This document shows, in pieces, positions 7,985 to 16,625 of a stretch of DNA of 64,000 nt (position 1 is its first letter; every line of letters starts with the position of its first letter). The position numbers and the translations under genes were made by a program. The notes below the pieces were generated by a model. That model was not told the DNA's origin. It worked only from the letters and a program-made list of their open reading frames with translations, and ran no database searches. Source of the stretch: Thauera sp. K11 (GTDB lineage Bacteria; Pseudomonadota; Gammaproteobacteria; Burkholderiales; Rhodocyclaceae). The stretch lies in contig NZ_CP023439.1 of NCBI RefSeq assembly GCF_002354895.1, forward strand, positions 4,278,001 to 4,342,000. Direction: 5' to 3'.

Positions 7985-9186
7985 TCAGCCTGGCCGGCCG
8001 CGACATTCTCCATGCCTGGGGAAAATTCGTCTTCACCGGCATCGGTCTGGGTCTGCTGATCGGCGTCACCCTGGTCATGGCTGGGGTGTACCGAGGCATG
8101 GTGGACGACGGCAAGGCGTTGCTCGACAACAGTGGCGCTGACCTTTGGGTGGTGCAAAAGGATACTCTGGGTCCTTATGCGGAGTCGTCCAGCCTCAACG
8201 ATGACGTGTATCGCGCCATTCTCGCCATGCCGGGAGTCTCACAGGCAGCGAACGTGACCTACCTGACCATGCAGGTACGCAAGGGCGAGAGTGATGTACG
8301 CACCATGGTGGTCGGCATCGCGCCCGGTGCGTTGGGGGCTACACCCGGATGGCCTCCTTATCTCGTCGCTGGACGCCAGATCACGCGCGGTCACTACGAG
8401 GCGGTGGCCGACATCGCCACCGGCTTCAAACTGGGAGATCGTCTTGCCATTCGCCGAAATCATTACACCGTCGTGGGGCTGACACGGCGCATGGTGTCGT
8501 CCAGCGGCGACCCGATGGTATTCATTCCGCTCAAGGATGCCCAAGAGGCTCAGTTCCTCAAGGACAACGACGCCATTTGGCAAAGCCGGCGTCGCACCGA
8601 AGCCAACCCGGCCTTCAATCGACCCGGTGTTACTGGTTTGCTGGATGCCGTGATTGCTTCACAGAGCACCAACGCGTTCGTCAATGCAGTGCTGGTCACT
8701 CTGAAACCTGGTCATGCGCCGGACGAGGTTGCCGAATCCATCCGGCGCTGGAAACGTTTGACGGTCTACACACGGGCACAGATGGAAGACATCCTCGTCG
8801 GCAAGTTGATCGCCACGTCGGCCAAGCAGATCGGCATGTTCTTGGTGATTCTGGCCATCGTTAGCGCGGCCATCGTTGCCTTCATCATCTATTCGCTGAC
8901 GATGGACAAAATCCGCGAGATCGCGGTGTTGAAGCTCATCGGCACACGCAACCGAACCATCGCCGCGATGATCATGCAGCAGGCGCTCGCCCTGGGCGTG
9001 ATTGGTTTCGTGGTCGGCAAGATCACAGCCACTTTCTCAGCGCCCCTGTTTCCCAAGTACGTACTGCTGATGCCGTTCGACTCCATCGCCGGTTTTTTCG
9101 CCGTGCTCGTGATCTGCGTTCTAGCCAGCATCGTCGCCATTCGCATGGCACTCAAGGTCGACCCGGCCGAAGCCATTGGAGGTTGA
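7981..9186 (+). CDS. FtsX-type ABC permease (MacB/DevC family)
   Basis: A 401-residue permease with the four-helix MacB/DevC layout: one helix near residues 17-35, a large periplasmic domain (about 40-270), then three C-terminal helices (about 280-303, 335-355 and 360-385). The C-terminus ALKVDPAEAIGG matches the conserved end of FtsX/MacB proteins. Length is normal for DevC-type subunits. It works with the ATPase encoded just downstream and the adaptor upstream; such systems drive substrates from the periplasm through an outer-membrane factor by mechanotransmission. Confidence 0.86.
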   Translation: MISLAGRDILHAWGKFVFTGIGLGLLIGVTLVMAGVYRGMVDDGKALLDNSGADLWVVQKDTLGPYAESSSLNDDVYRAILAMPGVSQAANVTYLTMQVRKGESDVRTMVVGIAPGALGATPGWPPYLVAGRQITRGHYEAVADIATGFKLGDRLAIRRNHYTVVGLTRRMVSSSGDPMVFIPLKDAQEAQFLKDNDAIWQSRRRTEANPAFNRPGVTGLLDAVIASQSTNAFVNAVLVTLKPGHAPDEVAESIRRWKRLTVYTRAQMEDILVGKLIATSAKQIGMFLVILAIVSAAIVAFIIYSLTMDKIREIAVLKLIGTRNRTIAAMIMQQALALGVIGFVVGKITATFSAPLFPKYVLLMPFDSIAGFFAVLVICVLASIVAIRMALKVDPAEAIGG

Positions 9187-9187
9187 G

Positions 9188-9898
9188 ATGAGTGGCAAAG
9201 GCATTCGCATCGAAGGTTTGAGAAAACGTTATGGCGAGGGCGATACCGCGGTCAATGCCTTGAAAGGCGTGGACATGCAGGTGGCACCCGGCGAGGTGGT
9301 GGGCCTGATTGGCCCTTCCGGGTCCGGCAAGAGCACGCTGCTCAAATGTCTGGGCGCGGTGATTGATCCGACCGCCGGTCGCATGACGCTGGGCGATGAA
9401 GTGATCTACGACGATGGCTGGAAAGTCCGCGACTTGCGCGCCTTGCGGCGCGACAAGATCGGTTTCGTTTTCCAGGCACCATACCTGATTCCGTTTCTCG
9501 ATGTCACCGACAACGTGGCGCTACTGCCGATGCTCGCAGGCGTCGCGAATGGGGAGTCGCGCGCGAAGGCACTGGAACTGCTCACCGCGCTCGATGTGCA
9601 ACACCGGGCTCGCGCCATGCCCTCGCAACTCTCCGGTGGCGAGCAGCAACGGGTCGCCATTGCGCGAGGTTTGGTCAATCGCCCTCCGGTGATCCTGGCT
9701 GATGAGCCCACAGCTCCACTAGACAGTGAGCGCGCCATGGCTGTAATCCGCATCCTCAATGACATGGCTCGGAAGTTCGAGACCGCCATCATCGTCGTCA
9801 CCCATGACGAAAAGATCATCCCCACTTTCAAGCGCATCTACCACATCCGCGACGGTGTGACCCATGAGGAAGCTGGCGAAGGGCGGGAGTTCGAATGA
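9188..9898 (+). CDS. ABC transporter ATPase (MacB/LolD type)
   Basis: A 236-residue ATPase with Walker A GPSGSGKS, signature LSGGEQQR and Walker B VILADEPTAPLDSE followed by the switch His in VVTHDEK. ATG 9188 is preferred because GGAGG lies just upstream; an in-frame ATG at 9176 lies inside the permease gene. One base separates the permease stop from this start, so translation is coupled. The subfamily is the one that pairs with FtsX-like permeases. Confidence 0.9.
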   Translation: MSGKGIRIEGLRKRYGEGDTAVNALKGVDMQVAPGEVVGLIGPSGSGKSTLLKCLGAVIDPTAGRMTLGDEVIYDDGWKVRDLRALRRDKIGFVFQAPYLIPFLDVTDNVALLPMLAGVANGESRAKALELLTALDVQHRARAMPSQLSGGEQQRVAIARGLVNRPPVILADEPTAPLDSERAMAVIRILNDMARKFETAIIVVTHDEKIIPTFKRIYHIRDGVTHEEAGEGREFE

Positions 9899-9926
9899 GA
9901 GAACGATTGAATTACAGGAGAATTTC

Positions 9927-10400
9927 ATGACCCACCGCAAACACAGCCACGCATTTGGAACTATCACCCTGACCGTTACGGCCTGCCTGCTTTTATGGGG
10001 TTTTCAGTTGCCAGCTTGGGCTGGTGACGCTACCCAGGTTGAGCCACTGGCGCTACGCAAGATCATGCAGGAACTCGGGCGCAACATGCAGGCTATTACC
10101 GGTGCGATTTCGCAGGAGGAATGGGTTCAGGTCGTTCAGCTCGCCCCAAAAGTTGCTGCACACCCCGAGCCACCGCTTACTGAAAAAATGCGCATCCTTG
10201 CTTACCTCGGCGCTGATGCGACCAAGTTCAGAAACTTTGACGCGCAGACTCACGAGGCGGCGCTGGCCATGAAGCTGGCTGCTGCGAGCAGCGACGGCAA
10301 GGCGGTGATCCAATCATTCGCCCACGTGCAGGAAAGCTGCTTGGGCTGCCACCAAGCTTTCCGTAAACCTTTCGTGGAGCATTTTTATGGAGCACGCTAA
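9927..10400 (+). CDS. Periplasmic c-type cytochrome of the cytochrome c'/c556 family
   Basis: A 157-residue secreted protein. A signal peptide ends near residue 32 (LPAWA-GD). The single haem site is CLGCH close to the C-terminus (about residues 137-141), as in cytochrome c' and c556 proteins, in a mostly helical, Ala-rich chain. The start follows CAGGAG. It sits between the ATPase and outer-membrane factor genes and overlaps the latter by 14 bp, so it is an integral part of the operon. A haem protein is unusual in an ABC export operon; a redox or NO-related role is a guess. Confidence 0.8.
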   Translation: MTHRKHSHAFGTITLTVTACLLLWGFQLPAWAGDATQVEPLALRKIMQELGRNMQAITGAISQEEWVQVVQLAPKVAAHPEPPLTEKMRILAYLGADATKFRNFDAQTHEAALAMKLAAASSDGKAVIQSFAHVQESCLGCHQAFRKPFVEHFYGAR

Positions 10401-11874
10401 AACATGCCAGCGCCCCATCAGCCTCGAAAGACGGCTTGCGGCAACTTACCTGGTAGCTGGTCTGGTCACCGCCGGTCTGGCCGGTTGCGCCGCCGGCCCT
10501 GATTTTCAGCGTCCCACCGCACCCGATGTGGCTCGCTACACTGCAACACCGGTGGCTGATAGAACCGCGTCCGCTCTCACGCAGTTCGGCGAAACACAAC
10601 GTCTAGTCGAAGGGCTTCCGATCGAAACGCAATGGTGGCAAAGCTTGGGTTCATCCACACTCGACGGACTGATCAACGAAGCTTTCCATGTCAGCCCGAC
10701 GCTGGCGAGCATCAGCGCCAATTTGCGACAGGCGCAGGAGCTTCTTGCCGCACAGGCGGGCTCGACGCAATATCCACAGGTAGATGTCGCACTGGGATCT
10801 CAGCGCCAGCAAATGAGTCCCAGTAGCCAAGGGTTGAGCGGAGACGCACGTCAATTCAGCCTCTACAACGCCAGCGTTGGCGTGCATTACAACCTCGATC
10901 TGGCTGGCGGCAACCGGCGCGCACTCGAAGCCTTGGCTGCTCGCGCCGACTACCGTCGCTTCGAACTGAATGCTGCGCGCCTGGCCCTTGCCGGCAACAT
11001 GGCAACCGCTGCCATTACCCGAGCACGCCTCGCCGCGCAACTAGAAGCCACTACTGCCATTTTGCGCGTGCAGGATGAGCAACTGCGCCTAGCCCATGAA
11101 CGCGTGCGTATCGGTCAGGCCTCACCTGATGAAGCGTTGAGCCTACAAGCTCAGGCGGAGCAAACGCGGGCAGAACTGCCTGCGCTGCGTAAACAACTGC
11201 AACAAACCGAACATCTACTGGCGGTGCTAGCCGGTCGTGCCCCAGGCACGGGTGGCATCCCGGCCTTCACTCTGGCCGATTTCACTCTGCCCGTCGAGAT
11301 GCCGCTCGTCGTGCCCTCAGAACTGGTGCGCCGCCGACCGGATATCCAGGCGTCAGAGGCGCTGTTGCATGCGGCCAATGCAGACTATGGTGTGGCTGTC
11401 GCCAAGCTCTACCCACAGATCAACCTGAGCGCCAACCTTGGCTCTCAAGCGCTGACCACCGGTACCCTGTTCGGTGGTGGCTCGGCAGTGTGGGGCCTGG
11501 TTGCGCAGCTCACCCAGCCTCTTTTTAATCCAGGGCTACCCGCTGAAAAAAGAGCGGCGCTCGCCGCTTTTGATGCCGCCGCAGCCAATTACCAGAGCGT
11601 CGTATTGGAGTCTTTGCGTAACGTCGCCGACACCCTGCGCGCGGTGGAAAGCGATGCACAAACTTTGACTGCCCTCGCTGCCGCTGATATGGCTGCACAG
11701 GCCTCCTTGCAGTCGGTCGAGCGGCAATACCGGCTGGGCGCGGCCAGCTACCTGCAACTGCTCATCGCGCAGCAACAGGCACAGTCAATCCGGATCAATA
11801 TGGTTGCGGCCCAGGCACAACGCCTAGTCGATAGTGTTGCTTTATATCAGGCCCTGGGAGGTGGTGTCAGTTAA
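10387..11874 (+). CDS. Outer-membrane factor lipoprotein (NodT/OprM family)
   Basis: A 495-residue TolC-like channel lipoprotein. The signal peptide ends in the lipobox LAGC at residues 30-33, followed by AAGPDFQRPTAP, typical of NodT-family proteins. Long helical repeats with LVPSELVRRRPDIQASEALL and the equivalent N-terminal hairpins are visible. It completes the tripartite exporter with the HlyD, FtsX and ATPase proteins. The Tn402-type element begins 16 bp after its stop codon. Confidence 0.88.
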   Translation: MEHAKTCQRPISLERRLAATYLVAGLVTAGLAGCAAGPDFQRPTAPDVARYTATPVADRTASALTQFGETQRLVEGLPIETQWWQSLGSSTLDGLINEAFHVSPTLASISANLRQAQELLAAQAGSTQYPQVDVALGSQRQQMSPSSQGLSGDARQFSLYNASVGVHYNLDLAGGNRRALEALAARADYRRFELNAARLALAGNMATAAITRARLAAQLEATTAILRVQDEQLRLAHERVRIGQASPDEALSLQAQAEQTRAELPALRKQLQQTEHLLAVLAGRAPGTGGIPAFTLADFTLPVEMPLVVPSELVRRRPDIQASEALLHAANADYGVAVAKLYPQINLSANLGSQALTTGTLFGGGSAVWGLVAQLTQPLFNPGLPAEKRAALAAFDAAAANYQSVVLESLRNVADTLRAVESDAQTLTALAAADMAAQASLQSVERQYRLGAASYLQLLIAQQQAQSIRINMVAAQAQRLVDSVALYQALGGGVS

Positions 11875-11890
11875 GGCTATGCCCTAACCT

Positions 11891-11915
11891 TGTCATTTTC
11901 AGAAGACGACTGCAC
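11891..11915 (+). repeat. Left terminal repeat (IRt) of the Tn402-type element
   Basis: The 25 bases match 22668-22692 exactly in inverted orientation. The preceding AACCT (11886-11890) is the left target duplication. Confidence 0.93.
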
Positions 11916-12031
11916 CAATCAACGAGACATGAAGCCTGCTGTGCATACGGCTCCTGACAGCCCGATATCAGGACTCCTCTGCACGAAACTCGTCTATGCT
12001 CAATACTCGTGTGCACCAAAGCGAGGCGAGC

Positions 12032-13714
12032 ATGGCGACCGATACCGTACCGATTGCCGAGCGCGGCGTAGCCACCCTGTCAGAACAGGCATGGGAGCGT
12101 GCTCGCTGCCGCGCGGAGATCATTGGGCCGTTGGCGCAGTCGGAGACGGTCGGGCATGAAGCGGCCGACGCAGCAGCCCAGGCGCTGGGTCTGTCCCGGC
12201 GGCAGGTCTACGTCCTGATCCGCCGTGCCCGGCAAGGTTCGGGGCTGGTCACTGATTTGGCACTTGGACAGTCGAGCGGTGGCAAAGGTAAAGGCCGCTT
12301 GCCGGAGTCGGTCGAACGAATCATCCGCGAGCTACTGCAAAAGCGCTTCCTGACCAAGCAGAAGCGCAGCTTGGCGGCGTTCCACCGTGAAGTTGCGCGG
12401 GTGTGCAAGCTGCAAAAGCTGCGGATGCCGGCGCGCAACACGGTCGCGTTGCGGATCGCCAGCCTTGATCCACTCAAGACCACTCGACTTCGGGAAGGCC
12501 AGGATGCGTCCCGCATCCTGCAAGGTGTTGGCGGTGTTCCTCCGCCAGTCTCCGCACCGCTGGAGCAGGTACAGATCGACCACACAGTCATCGACCTGAT
12601 CGTGGTGGACGAGCGCGACCGGCAACCGATTGGCCGTCCGTACCTGACCCTCGCCATCGACGTGTTCACCCGCTGCGTGGTTGGCATGGTGGTCACGTTA
12701 GAAGCGCCATCTGCCGTCTCGGTCGGCCTGTGCCTCGCACACGCCGGTTGCGACAAGCGCCCTTGGTTGGAAAGGTTGGACGTGGAAATGGACTGGCCGA
12801 TGAGCGGCAAGCCCGCGCTGCTCTACCTGGACAACGCGGCCGAATTCAAGAGCGAGGCGCTACGCCGTGGCTGCGAGCAGCATGGCATCCGGTTGGACTA
12901 TCGGCCTCTCGGGCAGCCGCACTATGGCGGCATCGTGGAACGGATCATCGGCACGGCGATGCAAATGATCCACGACGAATTGCCGGGGACGACCTTCTCC
13001 AACCCTGACCAGCGCGGGGAATACGCCTCCGAGAAGATGGCCGCCCTGACACTGCGCGAGCTGGAACGCTGGCTCGCATTGGCGGTTGGCACCTATCACG
13101 GCTCCGTGCACAACGGCCTGCTCCAACCGCCGGCCGCACGCTGGGCCGAAGCTGTCGCGCGTACCGGCGTTCCAACCGTCATCACTCGCACCACGGCTTT
13201 TCTGGTCGATTTCCTGCCCGTCCTCCGCCGCACCCTGACCCGCACTGGCTTCGTCATCGACCACATCCACTACTACGCCGATGCGCTCAAGCCGTGGATA
13301 GCTCGGCGCGACCGCCTGCCTGCGTTCCTGATCCGGCGCGACCCACGCGACATCAGCCGCATTTGGGTGCTGGAGCCGGAGGGGCAGCACTATCTGGAAA
13401 TTCCATACCGTACCTTGTCGCACCCGGCTGTCACCCTCTGGGAACAACGGCAGGCGCTGGCGAAATTGCGGCAGCAAGGGCGCGAACAGGTGGATGAGTC
13501 GGCGCTGTTCCGCATGATCGGGCAGATGCGCGAAATCGTGACCACTGCGCAGAAAGCCACGCGCAAGGCGCGGCGCGACGCGGATCGACGCCAGCATCTC
13601 AAGTCAACGGAACAACCTGTCAAAACCACGCCACCAGCGGACACGGACATGGCAGACCCGCAGGCGGACAACCAGCCACCTGCCAAACCGTTCGACCAGA
13701 TTGAGGAGTGGTAG
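12032..13714 (+). CDS. tniA: TniA, DDE transposase of the Tn402/Tn5053 family
   Basis: A 560-residue rve-fold transposase, near-identical in recognisable blocks to TniA of Tn5053 and class 1 integron Tn402 elements. Catalytic acidic residues are visible in QIDHTVID, LLYLDNAAEF and GGIVERIIG. The start MATDT at 12032 follows GCGAGGCGAG; an upstream in-frame ATG at 11996 would add 12 atypical residues. The C-terminus AKPFDQIEEW is the usual family ending. It acts with TniB and TniQ on the 25-bp ends. Confidence 0.93.
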   Translation: MATDTVPIAERGVATLSEQAWERARCRAEIIGPLAQSETVGHEAADAAAQALGLSRRQVYVLIRRARQGSGLVTDLALGQSSGGKGKGRLPESVERIIRELLQKRFLTKQKRSLAAFHREVARVCKLQKLRMPARNTVALRIASLDPLKTTRLREGQDASRILQGVGGVPPPVSAPLEQVQIDHTVIDLIVVDERDRQPIGRPYLTLAIDVFTRCVVGMVVTLEAPSAVSVGLCLAHAGCDKRPWLERLDVEMDWPMSGKPALLYLDNAAEFKSEALRRGCEQHGIRLDYRPLGQPHYGGIVERIIGTAMQMIHDELPGTTFSNPDQRGEYASEKMAALTLRELERWLALAVGTYHGSVHNGLLQPPAARWAEAVARTGVPTVITRTTAFLVDFLPVLRRTLTRTGFVIDHIHYYADALKPWIARRDRLPAFLIRRDPRDISRIWVLEPEGQHYLEIPYRTLSHPAVTLWEQRQALAKLRQQGREQVDESALFRMIGQMREIVTTAQKATRKARRDADRRQHLKSTEQPVKTTPPADTDMADPQADNQPPAKPFDQIEEW

Positions 13715-13716
13715 CC

Positions 13717-14625
13717 GTGGACGAATATCCCATCATCGACCTGTCCCACCTGCTGCCGGCGGCCCAGGGCTTGGCCCGTCTCCCGGCGGACGAGCGCATC
13801 CATCGCCTTCGCGCCGACCGCTGGATCGGCTATCCGCGAGCAGTCGAGGCGTTGAACCGGCTGGAAGCCCTGTATACGTGGCCAAACAAACAACGCATGC
13901 CCAACCTGCTGTTGGTCGGTCCAACCAACAACGGCAAGTCGATGATCGTCGAGAAGTTCCGCCGCGCCCACCCGGCCAGCTCCGACGCCGACCAGGAGCA
14001 CATCCCGGTATTGGTCGTGCAGATGCCGTCCGAGCCATCGGTGATCCGCTTCTACGTCGCGCTGCTCGCGGCGATGGGAGCACCATTGCGACCGCGCCCA
14101 CGGCTGCCGGAAATAGAGCAACTGGCGCTGACACTGCTGCGCAAGCTCGGTGTGCGTTTGCTGGTGATCGACGAGCTGCACAACGTCCTGGCCGGCAACA
14201 GCGTCAACCGCCGGGAATTCCTCAACCTGCTGCGCTTCCTCGGCAACGAATTGCGCATCCCGCTGGTCGGTGTGGGCACACGCGACGCCTACCTGGCCAT
14301 CCGCTCGGATGACCAGTTGGAAAATCGCTTCGAGCCGATGATGCTGCCGGTGTGGGAGGCCAACGACGATTGCTGTTCACTGCTGGCCAGCTTCGCGGCT
14401 TCGCTCCCGCTGCGGCGACCTTCGTCGATTGCCACGCTGGACATGGCTCGCTACCTGCTCACGCGCAGCGAGGGCACTATTGGCGAGCTGGCGCACCTAT
14501 TGATGGCGGCGGCCGTGGCCGCCGTGGAGAGTGGTGAGGAAGCGATCAACCACCGCACGCTCAGCATGGCCGATTACACCGGTCCCAGCGAGCGGCGGCG
14601 GCAATTCGAGCGGGAACTGATGTGA
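13717..14625 (+). CDS. tniB: TniB, AAA+ ATPase transposition regulator
   Basis: A 302-residue ATPase beginning VDEYPIIDLSHLLPAAQG at GTG 13717, the usual TniB start. Walker A is GPTNNGKS and Walker B is LLVIDELHN. It selects targets and activates TniA. Two bases separate it from tniA, and its stop overlaps the tniQ start (GTGA). Confidence 0.92.
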   Translation: MDEYPIIDLSHLLPAAQGLARLPADERIHRLRADRWIGYPRAVEALNRLEALYTWPNKQRMPNLLLVGPTNNGKSMIVEKFRRAHPASSDADQEHIPVLVVQMPSEPSVIRFYVALLAAMGAPLRPRPRLPEIEQLALTLLRKLGVRLLVIDELHNVLAGNSVNRREFLNLLRFLGNELRIPLVGVGTRDAYLAIRSDDQLENRFEPMMLPVWEANDDCCSLLASFAASLPLRRPSSIATLDMARYLLTRSEGTIGELAHLLMAAAVAAVESGEEAINHRTLSMADYTGPSERRRQFERELM

Positions 14626-15839
14626 AGCCAGCGCCACGCTGGCCACTGCATCCGGCACCCAGGGAAGCCGAAGCCCTGTCTTCGTGGCTCAACCGCGTGG
14701 CCCTTTGCTATCACATGGAAGTGTCCGAGCTGCTGGAGCACGATCTTGGTCACGGCCAGGTTGATGACCTGGACACCGCGCCACCACTGGCGCTGCTGGC
14801 GATGCTCTCCCAGCGGAGCGGTATCGAGCTGGATCGGCTGCGCTGCATGAGTTTCGCCGGCTGGGTGCCTTGGCTACTGGACAGCCTTGATGATCAGATT
14901 CCAGCCACATTGGAAACCTATGCGTTCCAGCTCTCGGTACTGCTGCCGAGACTCCGCCGTAAGACGCGATCCATCACGAGCTGGCGTGCCTGGCTGCCCA
15001 CCCAACCGATACACCGCGCCTGTCCGCTCTGCCTGAACGATCCGGAGAACCAAGCCGTACTGCTCGCGTGGAAGCTGCCCCTGATGCTGAGCTGCCCACT
15101 GCATGGCTGCTGGCTGGAATCCTATTGGGGCGTGCCAGGGCGGTTTCTCGGCTGGGAGAACGCCGACGCCGAACCGCGCACTGCCAGCGACGCGATTGCG
15201 GCGATGGACCAGCGTACCTGGCAGGCACTGACGACCGGCCACGTGGAGTTGCCGCGCCGACGCATCCACGCCGGATTGTGGTTTAGGCTGCTACGCACGC
15301 TGCTCGATGAGCTGAACACCCCGCTTTCGACGTGCGGCACCTACGCGGGGTATCTCCGCCAAATCTGGGAATGCTGCGGGCATCCGCTGCGTGCTGGGCA
15401 AAGTCTGTGGCGACCGTATGAAACTCTGAACCCGGCAGTACGGTTGCAGATGCTGGAGGCGGCGGCAACGGCAATCAGCTTGATTGAGGTGAGGGATATA
15501 AGCCCGCCAGGCGAGCACGCAACGCTATTCTGGTCCGAGCCCCAAACCGGGTTCACCAGTGGCCTGCCGGCGAAAGCGCCGAAGCCCGAACCCGTCGATC
15601 ACTGGCAGCGTGCAATCCAGGCCATTGATGAGGCCATCATTGAAGCACGACACAACCCCGAGACGGCACGCTCGCTGTTCGCGTTGGCTTCCTATGGTCG
15701 GCGCGACCCCGCTTCCTTGGAACAGTTGCGCGCCACCTTCGCGAAGGAAGGCATCCCCCCGGAATTTCTGTCACATTATGAGCCTAGCCTACCCTTTGCA
15801 TGCCTTAGACAGAATGACGGGTTAAGTGACAAATTTTGA
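14622..15839 (+). CDS. tniQ: TniQ transposition protein
   Basis: A 405-residue TniQ/TnsD-type protein. Zinc-ribbon cysteines and histidines are visible in HRACPLCLND and SCPLHGCWLE (about residues 127-170). It starts at GTG 14622, overlapping the tniB stop. It is required with TniA and TniB for target-directed transposition. Length agrees with TniQ of Tn5053. Confidence 0.9.
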   Translation: MKPAPRWPLHPAPREAEALSSWLNRVALCYHMEVSELLEHDLGHGQVDDLDTAPPLALLAMLSQRSGIELDRLRCMSFAGWVPWLLDSLDDQIPATLETYAFQLSVLLPRLRRKTRSITSWRAWLPTQPIHRACPLCLNDPENQAVLLAWKLPLMLSCPLHGCWLESYWGVPGRFLGWENADAEPRTASDAIAAMDQRTWQALTTGHVELPRRRIHAGLWFRLLRTLLDELNTPLSTCGTYAGYLRQIWECCGHPLRAGQSLWRPYETLNPAVRLQMLEAAATAISLIEVRDISPPGEHATLFWSEPQTGFTSGLPAKAPKPEPVDHWQRAIQAIDEAIIEARHNPETARSLFALASYGRRDPASLEQLRATFAKEGIPPEFLSHYEPSLPFACLRQNDGLSDKF

Positions 15840-15863
15840 CGTGCAGAGCTTCCCGATGCAAAC

Positions 15864-15891
15864 TGTCACATAATCGAACGTATATGTGACA
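15864..15891. promoter_or_regulatory. Resolution-site dyad ahead of tniR
   Basis: 9-bp arms TGTCACATA and TATGTGACA separated by 10 bases form a 28-bp site, the size of a serine-resolvase subsite. Related TGTCAC and GTGACA motifs at about 15768 and 15826 suggest the remaining subsites. It lies 9 bp before the tniR start. Confidence 0.8.
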
Positions 15892-15899
15892 GGTACAAG

Positions 15900-16625
15900 A
15901 TGCTGATTGGCTACATGCGAGTATCGAAGGCGGATGGCTCCCAGGCGACGGACTTGCAGCGCGATGCGCTGGTCGCGGCCGGTGTTGATCCGGCGCATCT
16001 CTATGAAGACCAAGCGTCCGGAAAACGCGAGGATCGTCCCGGTCTGGCGAGCTGTCTGAAGGCACTACGGCCAGGCGACACGTTGGTCGTTTGGAAACTG
16101 GATCGGCTCGGGCGCGACCTGCGCCATCTGATCAATACCGTCCATGACCTGACCGGACGCGGCATCGGCCTCAAGGTGCTGACCGGGCACGGCGCGGCCA
16201 TTGACACCACGACCGCCGCCGGCAAGCTGGTCTTCGGTATCTTCGCCGCGCTGGCCGAGTTCGAGCGCGAGTTGATCGCCGAGCGCACCGTGGCGGGCCT
16301 GGCCTCAGCACGGGCACGCGGCCGGAAAGGCGGCCGGCCGTTCAAGATGACCGCCGCCAAGCTGCGGCTGGCGATGGCGGCAATGGGGCAGTCAGAGACC
16401 AAGGTCGGCGACCTGTGCCAGGAACTTGGCATCACGCGGCAGACCCTGTATCGGCATATTTCTCCCAAGGGGAATTGCGCGCAGATGGAATACGACTGCT
16501 GTCCAAGATGTAAAAGAAAAACTGGCCTCTACATGGTCAGCACGGATTCGAGGATGACGGCGCTCATCGCGGCATCAATTCACCTATTCACGCCGTCAAA
16601 TCAGCTTTTTTGTACTGCCATTTGA
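15900..16625 (+). CDS. tniR: TniR serine resolvase with a frameshifted C-terminus
   Basis: The serine recombinase core is intact: MLIGYMRVSKADGSQ with the catalytic Ser, then LDRLGRDLRHLI and FAALAEFERELIAERT, and a C-terminal helix-turn-helix (LCQELGITRQTLYRHISPKG). After codon SPKG the frame departs from the family. Adding one G to the GGGG run at 16470-16472 would restore the usual ending ELRADGIRLLSKM with a stop at 16511-16513. As read, translation runs on to 16625 with about 35 unrelated residues, overlapping the 3' end of pbrT. The DNA-binding helix is retained, so activity may survive. Confidence 0.85.
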   Translation: MLIGYMRVSKADGSQATDLQRDALVAAGVDPAHLYEDQASGKREDRPGLASCLKALRPGDTLVVWKLDRLGRDLRHLINTVHDLTGRGIGLKVLTGHGAAIDTTTAAGKLVFGIFAALAEFERELIAERTVAGLASARARGRKGGRPFKMTAAKLRLAMAAMGQSETKVGDLCQELGITRQTLYRHISPKGNCAQMEYDCCPRCKRKTGLYMVSTDSRMTALIAASIHLFTPSNQLFCTAI

